A program made the position numbers and the translations under genes. DNA of 64,000 bases from Microtetraspora sp. NBRC 16547 (GTDB lineage: Bacteria > Actinomycetota > Actinomycetes > Streptosporangiales > Streptosporangiaceae): positions 62,001 through 126,000 of the forward strand of contig NZ_BSSE01000005.1 in NCBI RefSeq assembly GCF_030268965.1, written 5' to 3'. Each line of letters begins with the position of its first letter. Positions within the stretch are counted from its first letter, which is position 1. Below the pieces are notes generated by a model. It did no database searches. It was not told the origin of the DNA and worked only from the letters and a program-made list of their open reading frames with translations. This document shows, in pieces, positions 7,755 to 17,130 of the stretch.

Positions 7755-8616
7755 CGCCGCGCTCACAGCCCGGTTCAAGAAGCTGTCCGCCGTCCGTCCG
7801 CACTCCATCTCCCAACTACGCCGGCAGTTCGCCTATGACCGAGCACTGGCACGATGCTTCGTCGGCCCTTGGGGTGATCGATGGGTGCTCAAAGGCGGGA
7901 TCTCCCTGCTCGCGCTGCTCAGGGATGCGCGCCACTCCGCCGACCTGGATCTCGCGGCCGACGCCACGGACACCTCACATGCGATGCGGCTACTGGAAGA
8001 GTCGCTCCATCAAGATCTCGGCGATCACTTCTCGTTCCAGCTGGGACACGGCCTCAGGCTGATCGAGGGAATCGAGGGAGTACGCGTCCCCGTGACGGCG
8101 TTCCTCGGTCCTCGCCCGTACGAACGCTTCCACCTGGACGTGGTGATCGGGGCGACCGTCACCGGCGTTCCGGAAGAAGCCGAACCGCTGGTGCCCATCG
8201 ACATCCCCGGACTGCGCCAGCCGAAGTACCAGCTCTATCCCTTGTGCGACACCCTCGCCGACAAGGTATGCGCCATCATGGAGTGGCACGGCGATCGTCC
8301 GAGCACGCGGTTCCGCGACCTCGCCGACATCGTCCTGATCGCGAGAAGCCGCGTCATCGAAGCAGCCCACCTGAGTGCCGCCCTGGGTTCGGAGCGCCTC
8401 CGTCGAAAGAGCAGCCAGCACAAGGCGCTCAGCGTCCCAGATCAGATCATGTGGCGCGCAGGTTACGCCAAAGTCTCAGAGAACGTGCCTGGGCTCAACG
8501 CCTACCGAGACATGGACTCCGCGCTCACTCTGGCGGGCGCCCTCGTCGACCCAATACTCGACGGGACGATCCGTACCGGCCGATGGAACCCCGGCACACT
8601 TCGCTGGGAGCCATAA
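7708..8616 (+). CDS. AbiEii/AbiGii-family nucleotidyltransferase toxin
   Basis: A 302-residue toxin of the AbiEii family (DNA polymerase beta-like nucleotidyltransferase fold). The signature is intact: WVLKGGISLLALL (GS-type motif I, about residue 55) followed by RHSADLDLAAD carrying the catalytic DxD. TLADKVCAIMEWHGDRPSTRFRDLADI matches the conserved downstream lysine/aspartate region over 27 residues (key residues K, R, D). Related toxins modify tRNA with NTP to stop growth. Translation probably couples to the antitoxin because the genes overlap by 47 bp. All key residues appear present, so the toxin is predicted to be functional. A strong hairpin follows about 95 nt downstream. Confidence 0.82.
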   Translation: METHSDLPYASPRALDAALTARFKKLSAVRPHSISQLRRQFAYDRALARCFVGPWGDRWVLKGGISLLALLRDARHSADLDLAADATDTSHAMRLLEESLHQDLGDHFSFQLGHGLRLIEGIEGVRVPVTAFLGPRPYERFHLDVVIGATVTGVPEEAEPLVPIDIPGLRQPKYQLYPLCDTLADKVCAIMEWHGDRPSTRFRDLADIVLIARSRVIEAAHLSAALGSERLRRKSSQHKALSVPDQIMWRAGYAKVSENVPGLNAYRDMDSALTLAGALVDPILDGTIRTGRWNPGTLRWEP

Positions 8617-8711
8617 CGTTCCCTCGCCGCCCACGGTGAGCGCATAGAGCTAGCCATTCGCGACTTCTCGGCCAAAAGGCGAGAGCATGTCCGCTCTGTG
8701 TGTTCATAGTG

Positions 8712-8754
8712 ACGAGGGGCGGCGGCCGTGGGTTTCACGGACGCCGCCCCTCGT
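8712..8754. terminator. Strong hairpin between AbiEii and leuA
   Basis: ACGAGGGGCGGCG pairs with CGCCGCCCCTCGT (13 bp), with a nested CCGTG-GGTTT-CACGG stem inside. It lies between two convergent genes and could act in both directions. Confidence 0.75.
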
Positions 8755-8821
8755 GGCGGGATCGTCGAAAGCCTTGTGGGCGGGACGGACCCGGACGTTT
8801 TCCAGAGTGATCGGAAGGGAT

Positions 8822-8838
8822 CGGGCAGGTCGTGCCCG
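8822..8838 (-). terminator. Hairpin just past leuA
   Basis: CGGGCA-GGTCG-TGCCCG, about 28 nt beyond the leuA stop codon on the minus strand. It is short but GC-rich and a plausible leuA terminator. Confidence 0.45.
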
Positions 8839-8865
8839 CTCTTCCCGATGAGCAGTACGAAGGCG

Positions 8866-10635
<1,770 letters not shown>

Positions 10636-10702
10636 TCATGAATCATGAAGAGAGGCTCGCCACCGGTAAAAGACCTGGGGCGGCCGACGCGCACGGCTGT
10701 CT

Positions 10703-10743
10703 CCGCGGCGAGGGAGCCGGCCTCTTACAGGCCCTCGCCGCGG
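10703..10743 (-). promoter_or_regulatory. Leucine attenuator hairpin upstream of leuA
   Basis: A 12-bp perfect inverted repeat (CCGCGGCGAGGG at 10703-10714, CCCTCGCCGCGG at 10732-10743). The upstream arm lies inside the leader peptide ORF and the leader stop codon falls in the loop. This geometry suits ribosome-mediated attenuation: a ribosome at the Leu codons or at the stop would decide whether the stem forms. Confidence 0.6.
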
Positions 10744-10769
10744 CGGATAAGGAGAAGCCCGCGCAGCAT
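10725..10769 (-). CDS. leuA leader peptide
   Basis: A 14-residue ORF, MLRGLLLIRRGEGL, ending about 135 nt before leuA. Five of its 14 codons are Leu, with three in a row (CTT CTC CTT). Short leader peptides rich in the regulated amino acid are known upstream of leuA in actinobacteria and mediate transcription attenuation. GCTAAT, a few bases upstream of the ATG, resembles a -10 box, so the leader itself may be leaderless. Its last codons form one arm of the attenuator stem. Confidence 0.68.
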   Translation of the reverse strand: MLRGLLLIRRGEGL

Positions 10770-10856
10770 GTCAAGCACATTAGCAGACGGTCCCGAATGC
10801 ATCGGACGCCGCGGGTGCCGGAAACATAACCCGAAACCCGGGGGAAGGGGGTGAGC

Positions 10857-11102
10857 ATGAGGGACGACGAGATCCTCGGCCGCATCGACGAGCTCATCGA
10901 GGAAGAGCACATCCTACGCAGGAGGCTCGCGGCGGGAGAGGTCACCACCGACGAGGAGCACGAGCGGATCAGGACCCTGGAGGAGGGGCTCGACCGGTGC
11001 TGGGATCTGCTCAGGCAGCGCCGCGCGAGCAGGGACGCCGGCGAGGACCCCGACTTCGCCGTCCCCCGGCCGGCCAGCGAGATCGAGGACTACGAGCAGT
11101 GA
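10857..11102 (+). CDS. DUF2630 family small protein
   Basis: An 81-residue, highly charged, helical protein matching the DUF2630 family (DDEILGRIDELIEEEHILR, then LDRCWDLLRQRRA and an acidic tail). Its function is unknown and it has no membrane segment. The ATG at 10857 is chosen because AAGGGG lies 6 nt upstream; a GTG at 10851 is in frame but directly abuts that sequence. It is divergent from leuA and about 80 nt from the GNAT gene. Confidence 0.78.
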   Translation: MRDDEILGRIDELIEEEHILRRRLAAGEVTTDEEHERIRTLEEGLDRCWDLLRQRRASRDAGEDPDFAVPRPASEIEDYEQ

Positions 11103-11184
11103 CGACACGCGGCGTCCGGGGACGGGAGCGTGAAGCGGATAATCCGTTCGCACACCGGCGGGGTGATGCTGTTGTCTGGTGACC

Positions 11185-12168
11185 ATGCACATCGAGCGCC
11201 TCGACCTCGCCGACCCCGGTGACCGCGTCGCTGGGCTGTACGCGGTCCACGAGGCCCTGGGGGATCCCGGAGCGCCGATGTCGCCGCGCCATTTCGCGTC
11301 CAAGCTGCGCGGCGGCTGGTCGGGCGAGCGCGCGGAGACCTGGGTAGTCGGGGTGGGCGGCGAGATCGCCGGCGGATGCACCTTGTACTACCCCGACGCC
11401 GACAACACCCATATGGCCAACCTGCCCCTTTTCGCCGTCCATCCCGACCGGCGGCGCCAGGGACTGGGAGGGGCGCTGCTCGACCTCGCGATCGACCGCG
11501 CCCGCGGCGAGGGCCGCCGTCTCCTCCTCGGCGAGGCCCCGACGGGCGGGCCGGGCGCGGGCTTCGCCGAGGCACGCGGTTTCACCCGGGCCACGGATGA
11601 GGCGCGCCGGGTCCTCGACCTGCGCACGGTCGACTGGGCGTCCTACGAGCTCATGCGGGCCGACGCCGCCCGTCATGCGCGGGGATACTCCCTCGAACGG
11701 TGGATCGGACCGGCCGGGGAGGAGTTGCTCGACGACATGGCCCTCCTGATGACGTCCATGAACGACGAGCCTCTGGGCGACCTCGACATGGAGGACCACC
11801 GCTGGACCGCGGAACGGTTCCGCGTTCTCGACCATGAGCACGCGCGCTCGGGTCTCACGAGCTACACCGTGATCGCCCGGCATGCCGAGAGCGGCGAGCC
11901 GGCGGGGTTCACCCGGCTCCTGGTGGACGCGGACGACGCGCGCGGATGGGCGCGGCAGGTCGAGACCGGCGTGATCCACGCGCACCGGGGCCACCGGCTC
12001 GGGACGGTGCTCAAACTGGCCAACGCCATCTGGTTCCACACCTGCGAGCCGGCCGTCGAACGCATCATCACCTGGAACGCCGATGACAACGCGTACATGC
12101 TGGCGATCAACGAGTCGATGGGGTTCCGGATCCTCGACACCTGGAACGGATGGCAGCTCCGCATCTAG
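11185..12168 (+). CDS. GNAT family N-acetyltransferase with two GNAT domains
   Basis: A 327-residue protein with tandem GNAT folds. The first domain (about 1-155) carries the acetyl-CoA motif RRRQGLGGALL near residue 92. The second (about 160-327) has HRGHRLGTVLKLAN near 268, followed by NADDNAYMLAINESMGF, as in the Eis-like/MshD-like two-domain arrangement. The substrate is unknown. There is no clear Shine-Dalgarno sequence; GTG 11179 is an alternative start. The TAG stop codon (12166-12168) is part of the CTAG that forms the left edge of the first dispersed repeat element. Confidence 0.8.
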   Translation: MHIERLDLADPGDRVAGLYAVHEALGDPGAPMSPRHFASKLRGGWSGERAETWVVGVGGEIAGGCTLYYPDADNTHMANLPLFAVHPDRRRQGLGGALLDLAIDRARGEGRRLLLGEAPTGGPGAGFAEARGFTRATDEARRVLDLRTVDWASYELMRADAARHARGYSLERWIGPAGEELLDDMALLMTSMNDEPLGDLDMEDHRWTAERFRVLDHEHARSGLTSYTVIARHAESGEPAGFTRLLVDADDARGWARQVETGVIHAHRGHRLGTVLKLANAIWFHTCEPAVERIITWNADDNAYMLAINESMGFRILDTWNGWQLRI

Positions 12169-12382
12169 TGCCCCGCCCGTCAATCTTTGCCCGGAAGGAG
12201 CGGTGTCCAGGGTGGTGCATCGCAAGGCGGAGGAGGAGGTCGTAGCGGAGCCTCCGGCCGACATTCCCGGGCCCCACGGAAGGTCCGAGCCTGCGAGGAG
12301 TTTTCGTGGGTGGGGCGACCAGGCGGCGAGGTGCCGCCCTGGGCGACGCGACGGGGCAAAGATTGACGGGCGGGGCACTAGA
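12164..12382. mobile_element. Dispersed CTAG-flanked inverted-repeat element, copy 1
   Basis: A 219-bp element bounded by perfect 29-bp terminal inverted repeats (12164-12192 and 12354-12382) that contain TAGTGCCCCGCCCGTCA and ATCTTTGCC. CTAG is present at both edges (12165-12168, 12378-12381), like a target-site duplication. An imperfect inner repeat follows (CAGGGTGGTGCATCGC against CAGGGCGGCACCTCGC). The core, containing GCGAGGAGTTTTCGTGGGTG, recurs at 36741-36955 and 43507-43724. There is no transposase, so it is a MITE-like passenger. The left CTAG supplies the stop codon of the GNAT gene and the right edge adjoins a truncated SDR gene. Confidence 0.75.
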
Positions 12383-12541
12383 GCGATCCGACTGGGTGAC
12401 GAACTGAGTAACAACGGCCATGGACGAGGCCGGACGACGCTGTGCGGCGTCCATCACGCCATCGCTCTGCAAGCGGTCGCCCGCGGCCTTGCCCAGGCCG
12501 CTGACGCCCCCGGTGATCAGGGCGGTGCGAGATGTCGTCAT
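12383..12541 (-). pseudogene. Truncated short-chain dehydrogenase (SDR) remnant
   Basis: Begins as a good SDR: TALITGGVSGLGKAAGDRL within the first 25 residues is the TGxxxGxG cofactor motif. A GGAG sequence lies 8 nt upstream and it starts 31 nt after the dehydratase gene. After about residue 28 the family similarity stops, and about 75 bp later the sequence runs into dispersed repeat copy 1. The rest of the enzyme is absent. It was probably the second gene of the dehydratase operon, perhaps a sugar or sugar-acid dehydrogenase. Loss through insertion or deletion at the repeat is inferred. Confidence 0.65.
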
Positions 12542-12571
12542 GGCGTTGACTCCACAGTTGGATTGGACGGT

Positions 12572-14287
12572 TCAGTGGGATTCGCGCGGCACGCGGTCGC
12601 CGCTCGAGCCGATGAGGAAATCCAAGTCGGCGCCAGTGTCGGCCTGCTGTACGGTCTCGACGTACAGCCGCTGCCAGCCGCGGTCGGGCCGGGCGAAGGC
12701 GCGCACCGCGGCCGGTGCCGGCTCGCGCGTGGCCAACTCCGACGCCGGGACGTCGACATCGAGCCGACGGGCTGCCACGTCGAGGGTGATCGTGTCGCCG
12801 GCCCGCACCCGCGCCAGCGGGCCTCCCGCCGCGGCCTCGGGCGCGACGTGGAGCACGACCGTGCCGTAGGCGGTGCCGCTCATCCGGCCGTCGCAGACGC
12901 GGACCATGTCCCGCACACCCTCGGCCAGCAGCTTCGAGGGCAGCGGGAGGTTGGCCACTTCGGGCATGCCGGGGTAGCCCTTGGGCCCGCACCCGCGCAA
13001 GACCAGCACCGAGTCCGCGGTGACGTCCAGGTCCGGATCGTCGATCCGGGCATGCAGGTCTTCGATGGAGTCGAAGACGACCGCGGGGCCGCGGTGGCGC
13101 AGCAGGTGCGGCGAGGCCGCGGCGGGCTTGATGACGGCGCCGTCGGGGGCGAGGTTGCCACGGAGGACGGCGATTCCCGCCTCTTCCCGCAGGGGTTTGC
13201 CGAAGGTGCGGATGACTTCGGGGTCGTGAATACGAGCTTCGCCGATGTGGTCAGCCAGCGGCCGTCCGGTGACTGTCAGCGCGGCGGGGTCGAGCAGGTG
13301 GCGGATCTCGTGCAGCACTGCGTGCAGGCCGCCGGCGCGGTACAGGTCGTCCATCAGGAAGCGGCCCGCCGGTTGCAGGTCGACCAGCAGCGGCACCCCT
13401 GACCCGGTGCGGTCGAAGTCGTCCAGGGTGAGGTGCACGCCGAGGCGACCGGCGATGGCCAGCAGGTGCACCACGGCGTTGGTGGAGCCGCCGAGCGCGG
13501 CCAGGGCCACGATGGCGTTGAGGAACGAGGCGCGGCTCATGACGTCGGTGGGTCGGCGGTCGGCCGCGACCAGCTCGACGGCGAGGGCACCGGTGGTGTG
13601 TGCGGCCTCCAACAGGCGACTGTCGGACGCCGGAGTGCCGGCAACGCCTGGCACCGTCATGCCCAGGACTTCGGCGAGCAGGCCCATGGTGGAGGCGGTG
13701 CCCATCGTGTTGCAGTGGCCCTTGCTGCGAATCATCGAGGACTCCGACTGGAGGAACTCCGCCTGACTGAGAGTGCCGGCCCGGACTTCCTCGCCCAGCC
13801 TCCACACATCGGTACCGCAGCCGAGGGGCGCCCCTCGGAACGTCCCGGTGAGCATCGGACCGCCGGGGACCACCACCGCCGGCAGATTCACCGAAGCGGC
13901 GGCCATCAGCAGGGAGGGAATCGTCTTGTCGCAGCCGCCGAGCAGCACCACGCCGTCGATCGGGTTGGCGCGCAACATCTCCTCGATGGCCATCGCGGCG
14001 AGGTTCCGCCACAGCATGGCCGTCGGCCGCACCTGCGTCTCGCCGAGGGAGACCACGGGCAGGTTGAGCGGAATCCCGCCCGCCTCGTACACGCCGTTCG
14101 CCACGCTCCGGCCCACCTCGTCGAGGTGAGCGTTGCACGGGGTCAGATCGGAGGCGGTGTTGGCGATCGCGATGTGCGGACGTCCGTCGAAGGCATGCGG
14201 AGGCAGTCCGCGCCGCATCCACGCCCGGTGGATGTAGGCATTCCGATCCGCGCCCCCGTACCACTGCGCACTACGGCCAGTAACCAA
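12572..14287 (-). CDS. IlvD/Edd family sugar-acid dehydratase
   Basis: A 571-residue Fe-S dehydratase of the dihydroxy-acid dehydratase/phosphogluconate dehydratase family. The cluster cysteines are visible in LTPCNAHLDEV, LLGGCDKTIPS and KGHCNTMGTASTM, and the C-terminal RMSGTAYGTVVLHVAPEAA is typical. The N-terminus (RSAQWYGGADRNAYIHRAWM) resembles arabonate/xylonate/fuconate-type dehydratases more than biosynthetic IlvD. The neighbours are catabolic, which supports dehydration of an aldonate to a 2-keto-3-deoxy acid. The start is weak: TTG at 14287 fits the family length but has no ribosome-binding site. It is divergent from an IclR regulator with two operator-like motifs between them. Confidence 0.8.
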   Translation of the reverse strand: MVTGRSAQWYGGADRNAYIHRAWMRRGLPPHAFDGRPHIAIANTASDLTPCNAHLDEVGRSVANGVYEAGGIPLNLPVVSLGETQVRPTAMLWRNLAAMAIEEMLRANPIDGVVLLGGCDKTIPSLLMAAASVNLPAVVVPGGPMLTGTFRGAPLGCGTDVWRLGEEVRAGTLSQAEFLQSESSMIRSKGHCNTMGTASTMGLLAEVLGMTVPGVAGTPASDSRLLEAAHTTGALAVELVAADRRPTDVMSRASFLNAIVALAALGGSTNAVVHLLAIAGRLGVHLTLDDFDRTGSGVPLLVDLQPAGRFLMDDLYRAGGLHAVLHEIRHLLDPAALTVTGRPLADHIGEARIHDPEVIRTFGKPLREEAGIAVLRGNLAPDGAVIKPAAASPHLLRHRGPAVVFDSIEDLHARIDDPDLDVTADSVLVLRGCGPKGYPGMPEVANLPLPSKLLAEGVRDMVRVCDGRMSGTAYGTVVLHVAPEAAAGGPLARVRAGDTITLDVAARRLDVDVPASELATREPAPAAVRAFARPDRGWQRLYVETVQQADTGADLDFLIGSSGDRVPRESH

Positions 14288-14298
14288 ATGACACCATC

Positions 14299-14404
14299 TT
14301 CCAATAATCGGAATATATATCCGTTATTCGAAACCTGATCGCAGACTAGTCCCGCGACATCGGCAAGGGAAGCAGTGGAGCACCTCTTCTTCCAATTTTC
14401 GGAA
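14299..14404. promoter_or_regulatory. Twin IclR operator candidates
   Basis: Two near-identical 15-mers, TTCCAATAATCGGAA (14299-14313) and TTCCAATTTTCGGAA (14390-14404), form partly palindromic sites 91 bp apart. One lies next to each divergent start, dehydratase and IclR. A partial third site, TTCGGAA, follows at 14419-14425. The spacing and placement suggest joint control by the adjacent IclR protein. Confidence 0.6.
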
Positions 14405-14425
14405 CGATGGTCTAACCTTCGGAAC

Positions 14426-15223
14426 GTGAGCGAGGTAATGCCCGATGACGAGCCCAGACTCGTCGGATCCGACCGCGTCCTCGCAGTCCTGGCCGAGCTG
14501 GCCCGTCACCCCGATGGCATCGGCCTGGACGAGATGGCGCGCAGGGTCGCGAGCCCGAAGCCGACGGTGCACCGCGCGCTGGCCTCGCTACGCCGCGCCG
14601 GCTTCGCCGCGAAGCACACCCACGGTCGCTACGTTCTGGGAGACGAGTTCCTCCGGATGGCGTTCGCACACCATGAGGCACGGCCTGACCACGTGCGAGC
14701 CCTGCCCATCCTCACGGCGCTGTGCCAGCGGTACGGCGAGACGGTGCACTACGCGACCCTGGATGGCCCGGCGGTCGTCTACCGGGCCAAGCTGGACCCG
14801 CCGGTCGGCGCGGTGCGCCTGACGTCCGTGGTCGGCGGCCGCAATCCCGCCCACTGCACCGCCGTCGGCAAGGTCCTGCTCGCCGACGCCCTGCGCACCG
14901 AGCAGGACGTACGGGAATGGGCGGGCGATCATCCGCTCGCACGGCCGACCGAACGCTCGATCGGCACCGTCGAGGAGCTGCACGCCGCGCTGGTCCGCGT
15001 TCGCGAGCGCGGCTACGGCCTCGACGACCAGGAGAACGAGCCGGGCGTCAATTGCCTCGCCGTCCCGGTCTACCTGAACTCTCCCACTGCGCCCAGCGGC
15101 GCCATCAGCATCAGCGGCCTGGCCTACCGCACCCCACTGCACAAGCTCATCGACGATTTGCCCGCCATCCGGGCCATCGTCGCGGGACAGGAGCCCCCCG
15201 CCACTGTCCCGTCCCGATCCTGA
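14426..15223 (+). CDS. IclR family transcriptional regulator
   Basis: A 265-residue regulator with an N-terminal winged HTH (about 15-75: VLAVLAELARHPDGIGLDEM, then SPKPTVHRALASLRRAGF) and a C-terminal IclR effector domain with NPAHCTAVGKVLLA and YGLDDQENEPGVNCLAVPV. GTG 14426 is favoured because TAACCT lies 7 nt upstream, a leaderless promoter pattern; ATG 14438 is also in frame. It leads a same-strand run of hydrolase, dehydrogenase and oxidase genes and faces the dehydratase, so it should sense a sugar acid or its breakdown product. Confidence 0.85.
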   Translation: MSEVMPDDEPRLVGSDRVLAVLAELARHPDGIGLDEMARRVASPKPTVHRALASLRRAGFAAKHTHGRYVLGDEFLRMAFAHHEARPDHVRALPILTALCQRYGETVHYATLDGPAVVYRAKLDPPVGAVRLTSVVGGRNPAHCTAVGKVLLADALRTEQDVREWAGDHPLARPTERSIGTVEELHAALVRVRERGYGLDDQENEPGVNCLAVPVYLNSPTAPSGAISISGLAYRTPLHKLIDDLPAIRAIVAGQEPPATVPSRS

Positions 15224-15238
15224 TCTTTCGGAGCATCC

Positions 15239-16099
15239 GTGTACCTCATGCGTGTCGGCGCCTTCGGCGCTGAAAAGCCTGTCGTCCGCGTCGACGACAC
15301 CAGCTACGTCGATGTGTCCGACCTCGTCACCGACTTCGACGAGGCGTTCTTCGGCGCCGGCGGCTCGTCTCGCTTGGCCGTTCCGGTCGCCGAACGGATC
15401 GCCGCCGGCGCCGTCCACCCGTTCGGCGACCAGCGCATCGGCGCGCCGATCGCCCGACCGCACCAGATCCTGTGCATCGGGCTGAACTTCAGCGACCACG
15501 CCGCCGAGACCGGGCAATCCGTGCCGGACGAACCCATCCTGTTCACCAAGAGCCCCAACACGCTGGTCGGCCCGAACGACGACGTGCGCATCCCGCGCGG
15601 CGCCGGCAAGACAGACTGGGAGGTCGAGCTCGGCATCGTGATCGGCAAGCGTACGTCCTACCTCGATGACGTCAGCGCCGCCGCCGACGTCATCGCCGGT
15701 TACGTGCTCGTCAACGACATCAGCGAACGAGCGTTCCAGATGGAACGCGGCGGCCAGTGGTGCAAGGGAAAGTCCGCCGAGACGTTCAACCCGGCCGGGC
15801 CTTGGCTCGCCACGCCCGACGAGATCCCAGACGTACGCAACCTCGGCATGTGGCTGGACGTCAACGGTGTGCGGCGGCAGACCGGCTCCACCAAGACAAT
15901 GATCTTCGATCCGTATGTGATTGTGCACTACCTGAGCCAATTCATGGTCCTGGAACCCGGTGATCTCATCAACACCGGCACCCCGCCCGGCGTCGGAATG
16001 GGCCACAACCCGCAGATCTGGCTGGAGCCGGGCGACGTCATGGAGCTGAGCATCGACGGGCTCGGCGTCGCGCGACAGCGCGTCGTCGGCCCCCGATAG
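15239..16099 (+). CDS. Fumarylacetoacetate hydrolase family protein, probable 2,4-diketo-3-deoxy sugar-acid hydrolase
   Basis: A 286-residue FAH-superfamily enzyme. The conserved core is visible: ILCIGLNFSDHAAETG, FTKSPNTLVGPNDDVRIPRG, DWEVELGIVIG with metal-ligand acidic residues, GYVLVNDISERAFQ, and LINTGTPPGVGMG near the C-terminus. Within this family the sequence fits the 2,4-diketo-3-deoxy-L-fuconate/L-rhamnonate hydrolase type, which releases pyruvate and lactate; the name ureidoglycolate lyase is often applied to the same group. The GTG at 15239 is preferred because CGGAG lies 5 nt upstream; ATG 15248 is an alternative. Functional assignment rests partly on its neighbours. Confidence 0.8.
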   Translation: MYLMRVGAFGAEKPVVRVDDTSYVDVSDLVTDFDEAFFGAGGSSRLAVPVAERIAAGAVHPFGDQRIGAPIARPHQILCIGLNFSDHAAETGQSVPDEPILFTKSPNTLVGPNDDVRIPRGAGKTDWEVELGIVIGKRTSYLDDVSAAADVIAGYVLVNDISERAFQMERGGQWCKGKSAETFNPAGPWLATPDEIPDVRNLGMWLDVNGVRRQTGSTKTMIFDPYVIVHYLSQFMVLEPGDLINTGTPPGVGMGHNPQIWLEPGDVMELSIDGLGVARQRVVGPR

Positions 16100-16108
16100 G
16101 GCGCCGCC

Positions 16109-17122
16109 GTGCGCGCACTGGTGTTGACCGGGCCGCGCAAGGCTGAGGTGCGGGAGGTCGCCGCGCCGGTCGCCGCCGCCGGACAGGTGGTCGTCGACGT
16201 GGAACGGGTCGGCATCTGCGGCACCGACGTCGAGCTGTTCACCGGCGAGATGAGCTACCTCCACACCGGCGCCTCCTCATACCCGCTGCGACCGGGCCAC
16301 GAATGGTCGGGGGTTGTCACGGCGGTCGGCGCCGGCGTCGACTCCGCCTGGCTCGGCCGGCGGGTAACCGGTGACACGATGATCGGCTGCGGGCACTGCC
16401 AACGCTGCCGGAATGGTCGACATCACGTGTGCCCGGACCGGCATGAGCTCGGCATCCGCGACGGCCTACCAGGGGCGCTCGCCGAGCGCCTCGCCGTGCC
16501 GGCCACCTCCCTGCACGCCCTGCCCGACACCGTGGACGCGACTCTCGGCGCCCTCGTCGAGCCGGGCGGCAACGCGCTCCGCAGCGTCCACGGCGCCGAC
16601 CTTGCTCCCGGCGAACGGCTCCTGGTCCTCGGCACGGGCACCATCGGCCTGCTCGTCGCGTTGTTCGCCCGCGCCCACGGCGCCGACGTGCACCTCATGG
16701 GCCGCGACGATACCCAACTGCGTCTGGCCCGCTCGCTGGGCTTCGTGGGCACATGGACCCGGGACACACTGCCCCGTCTGCCGTGGGATGCGGTCGTGGA
16801 CGCCTCGAACGCCGCGGCGCTGCCCGGGCTCGCCCTCGACCTCGTCGAACCGGCCCGGCGGATCGTCTGCATCGGACTGGCTGGAATGCCCAGCACCGTC
16901 GACACCCGGGACATCGTTCTCAAAGAGGTCACCGTGGTGGGTATCCTCGGGGCATCCGCGGGTCTGCCGGGCACCATCGACGCCTACGCGGACGGCTCCG
17001 TCGACCCCCGCCCGCTGGTCGCTTACACGGTTGGCCTCGACGATGTGGCCGACGCGCTGGACGGCATCCGTCCCGACGGCGTCGGCCCGGGCCCGAAAAT
17101 CCATGTCGATCCCCGGCGTTAG
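16109..17122 (+). CDS. Zinc-dependent medium-chain alcohol/polyol dehydrogenase
   Basis: A 337-residue MDR enzyme. The catalytic zinc ligands are present: ICGTDVELF (Cys) and RPGHEWSG (His-Glu). The structural zinc loop shows CGHCQRCRNGRHHVC with four cysteines. The NAD(H) site reads LVLGTGTIGLLVALFARAHG. The GTG start lies 9 nt after the hydrolase stop. In this cluster it could oxidise the C4 hydroxyl of a 2-keto-3-deoxy-L-fuconate or rhamnonate before the FAH-type cleavage, a step done by SDR or MDR enzymes in different bacteria. That assignment is an inference from context. Confidence 0.82.
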   Translation: MRALVLTGPRKAEVREVAAPVAAAGQVVVDVERVGICGTDVELFTGEMSYLHTGASSYPLRPGHEWSGVVTAVGAGVDSAWLGRRVTGDTMIGCGHCQRCRNGRHHVCPDRHELGIRDGLPGALAERLAVPATSLHALPDTVDATLGALVEPGGNALRSVHGADLAPGERLLVLGTGTIGLLVALFARAHGADVHLMGRDDTQLRLARSLGFVGTWTRDTLPRLPWDAVVDASNAAALPGLALDLVEPARRIVCIGLAGMPSTVDTRDIVLKEVTVVGILGASAGLPGTIDAYADGSVDPRPLVAYTVGLDDVADALDGIRPDGVGPGPKIHVDPRR

Positions 17123-17130
17123 GGGCATGA

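Noticed and set aside
14588-16264. 558-codon antisense frame opposite IclR/FAH/dehydrogenase genes
   Set aside because: It spans three real genes in the other direction and shows no recognisable domain.
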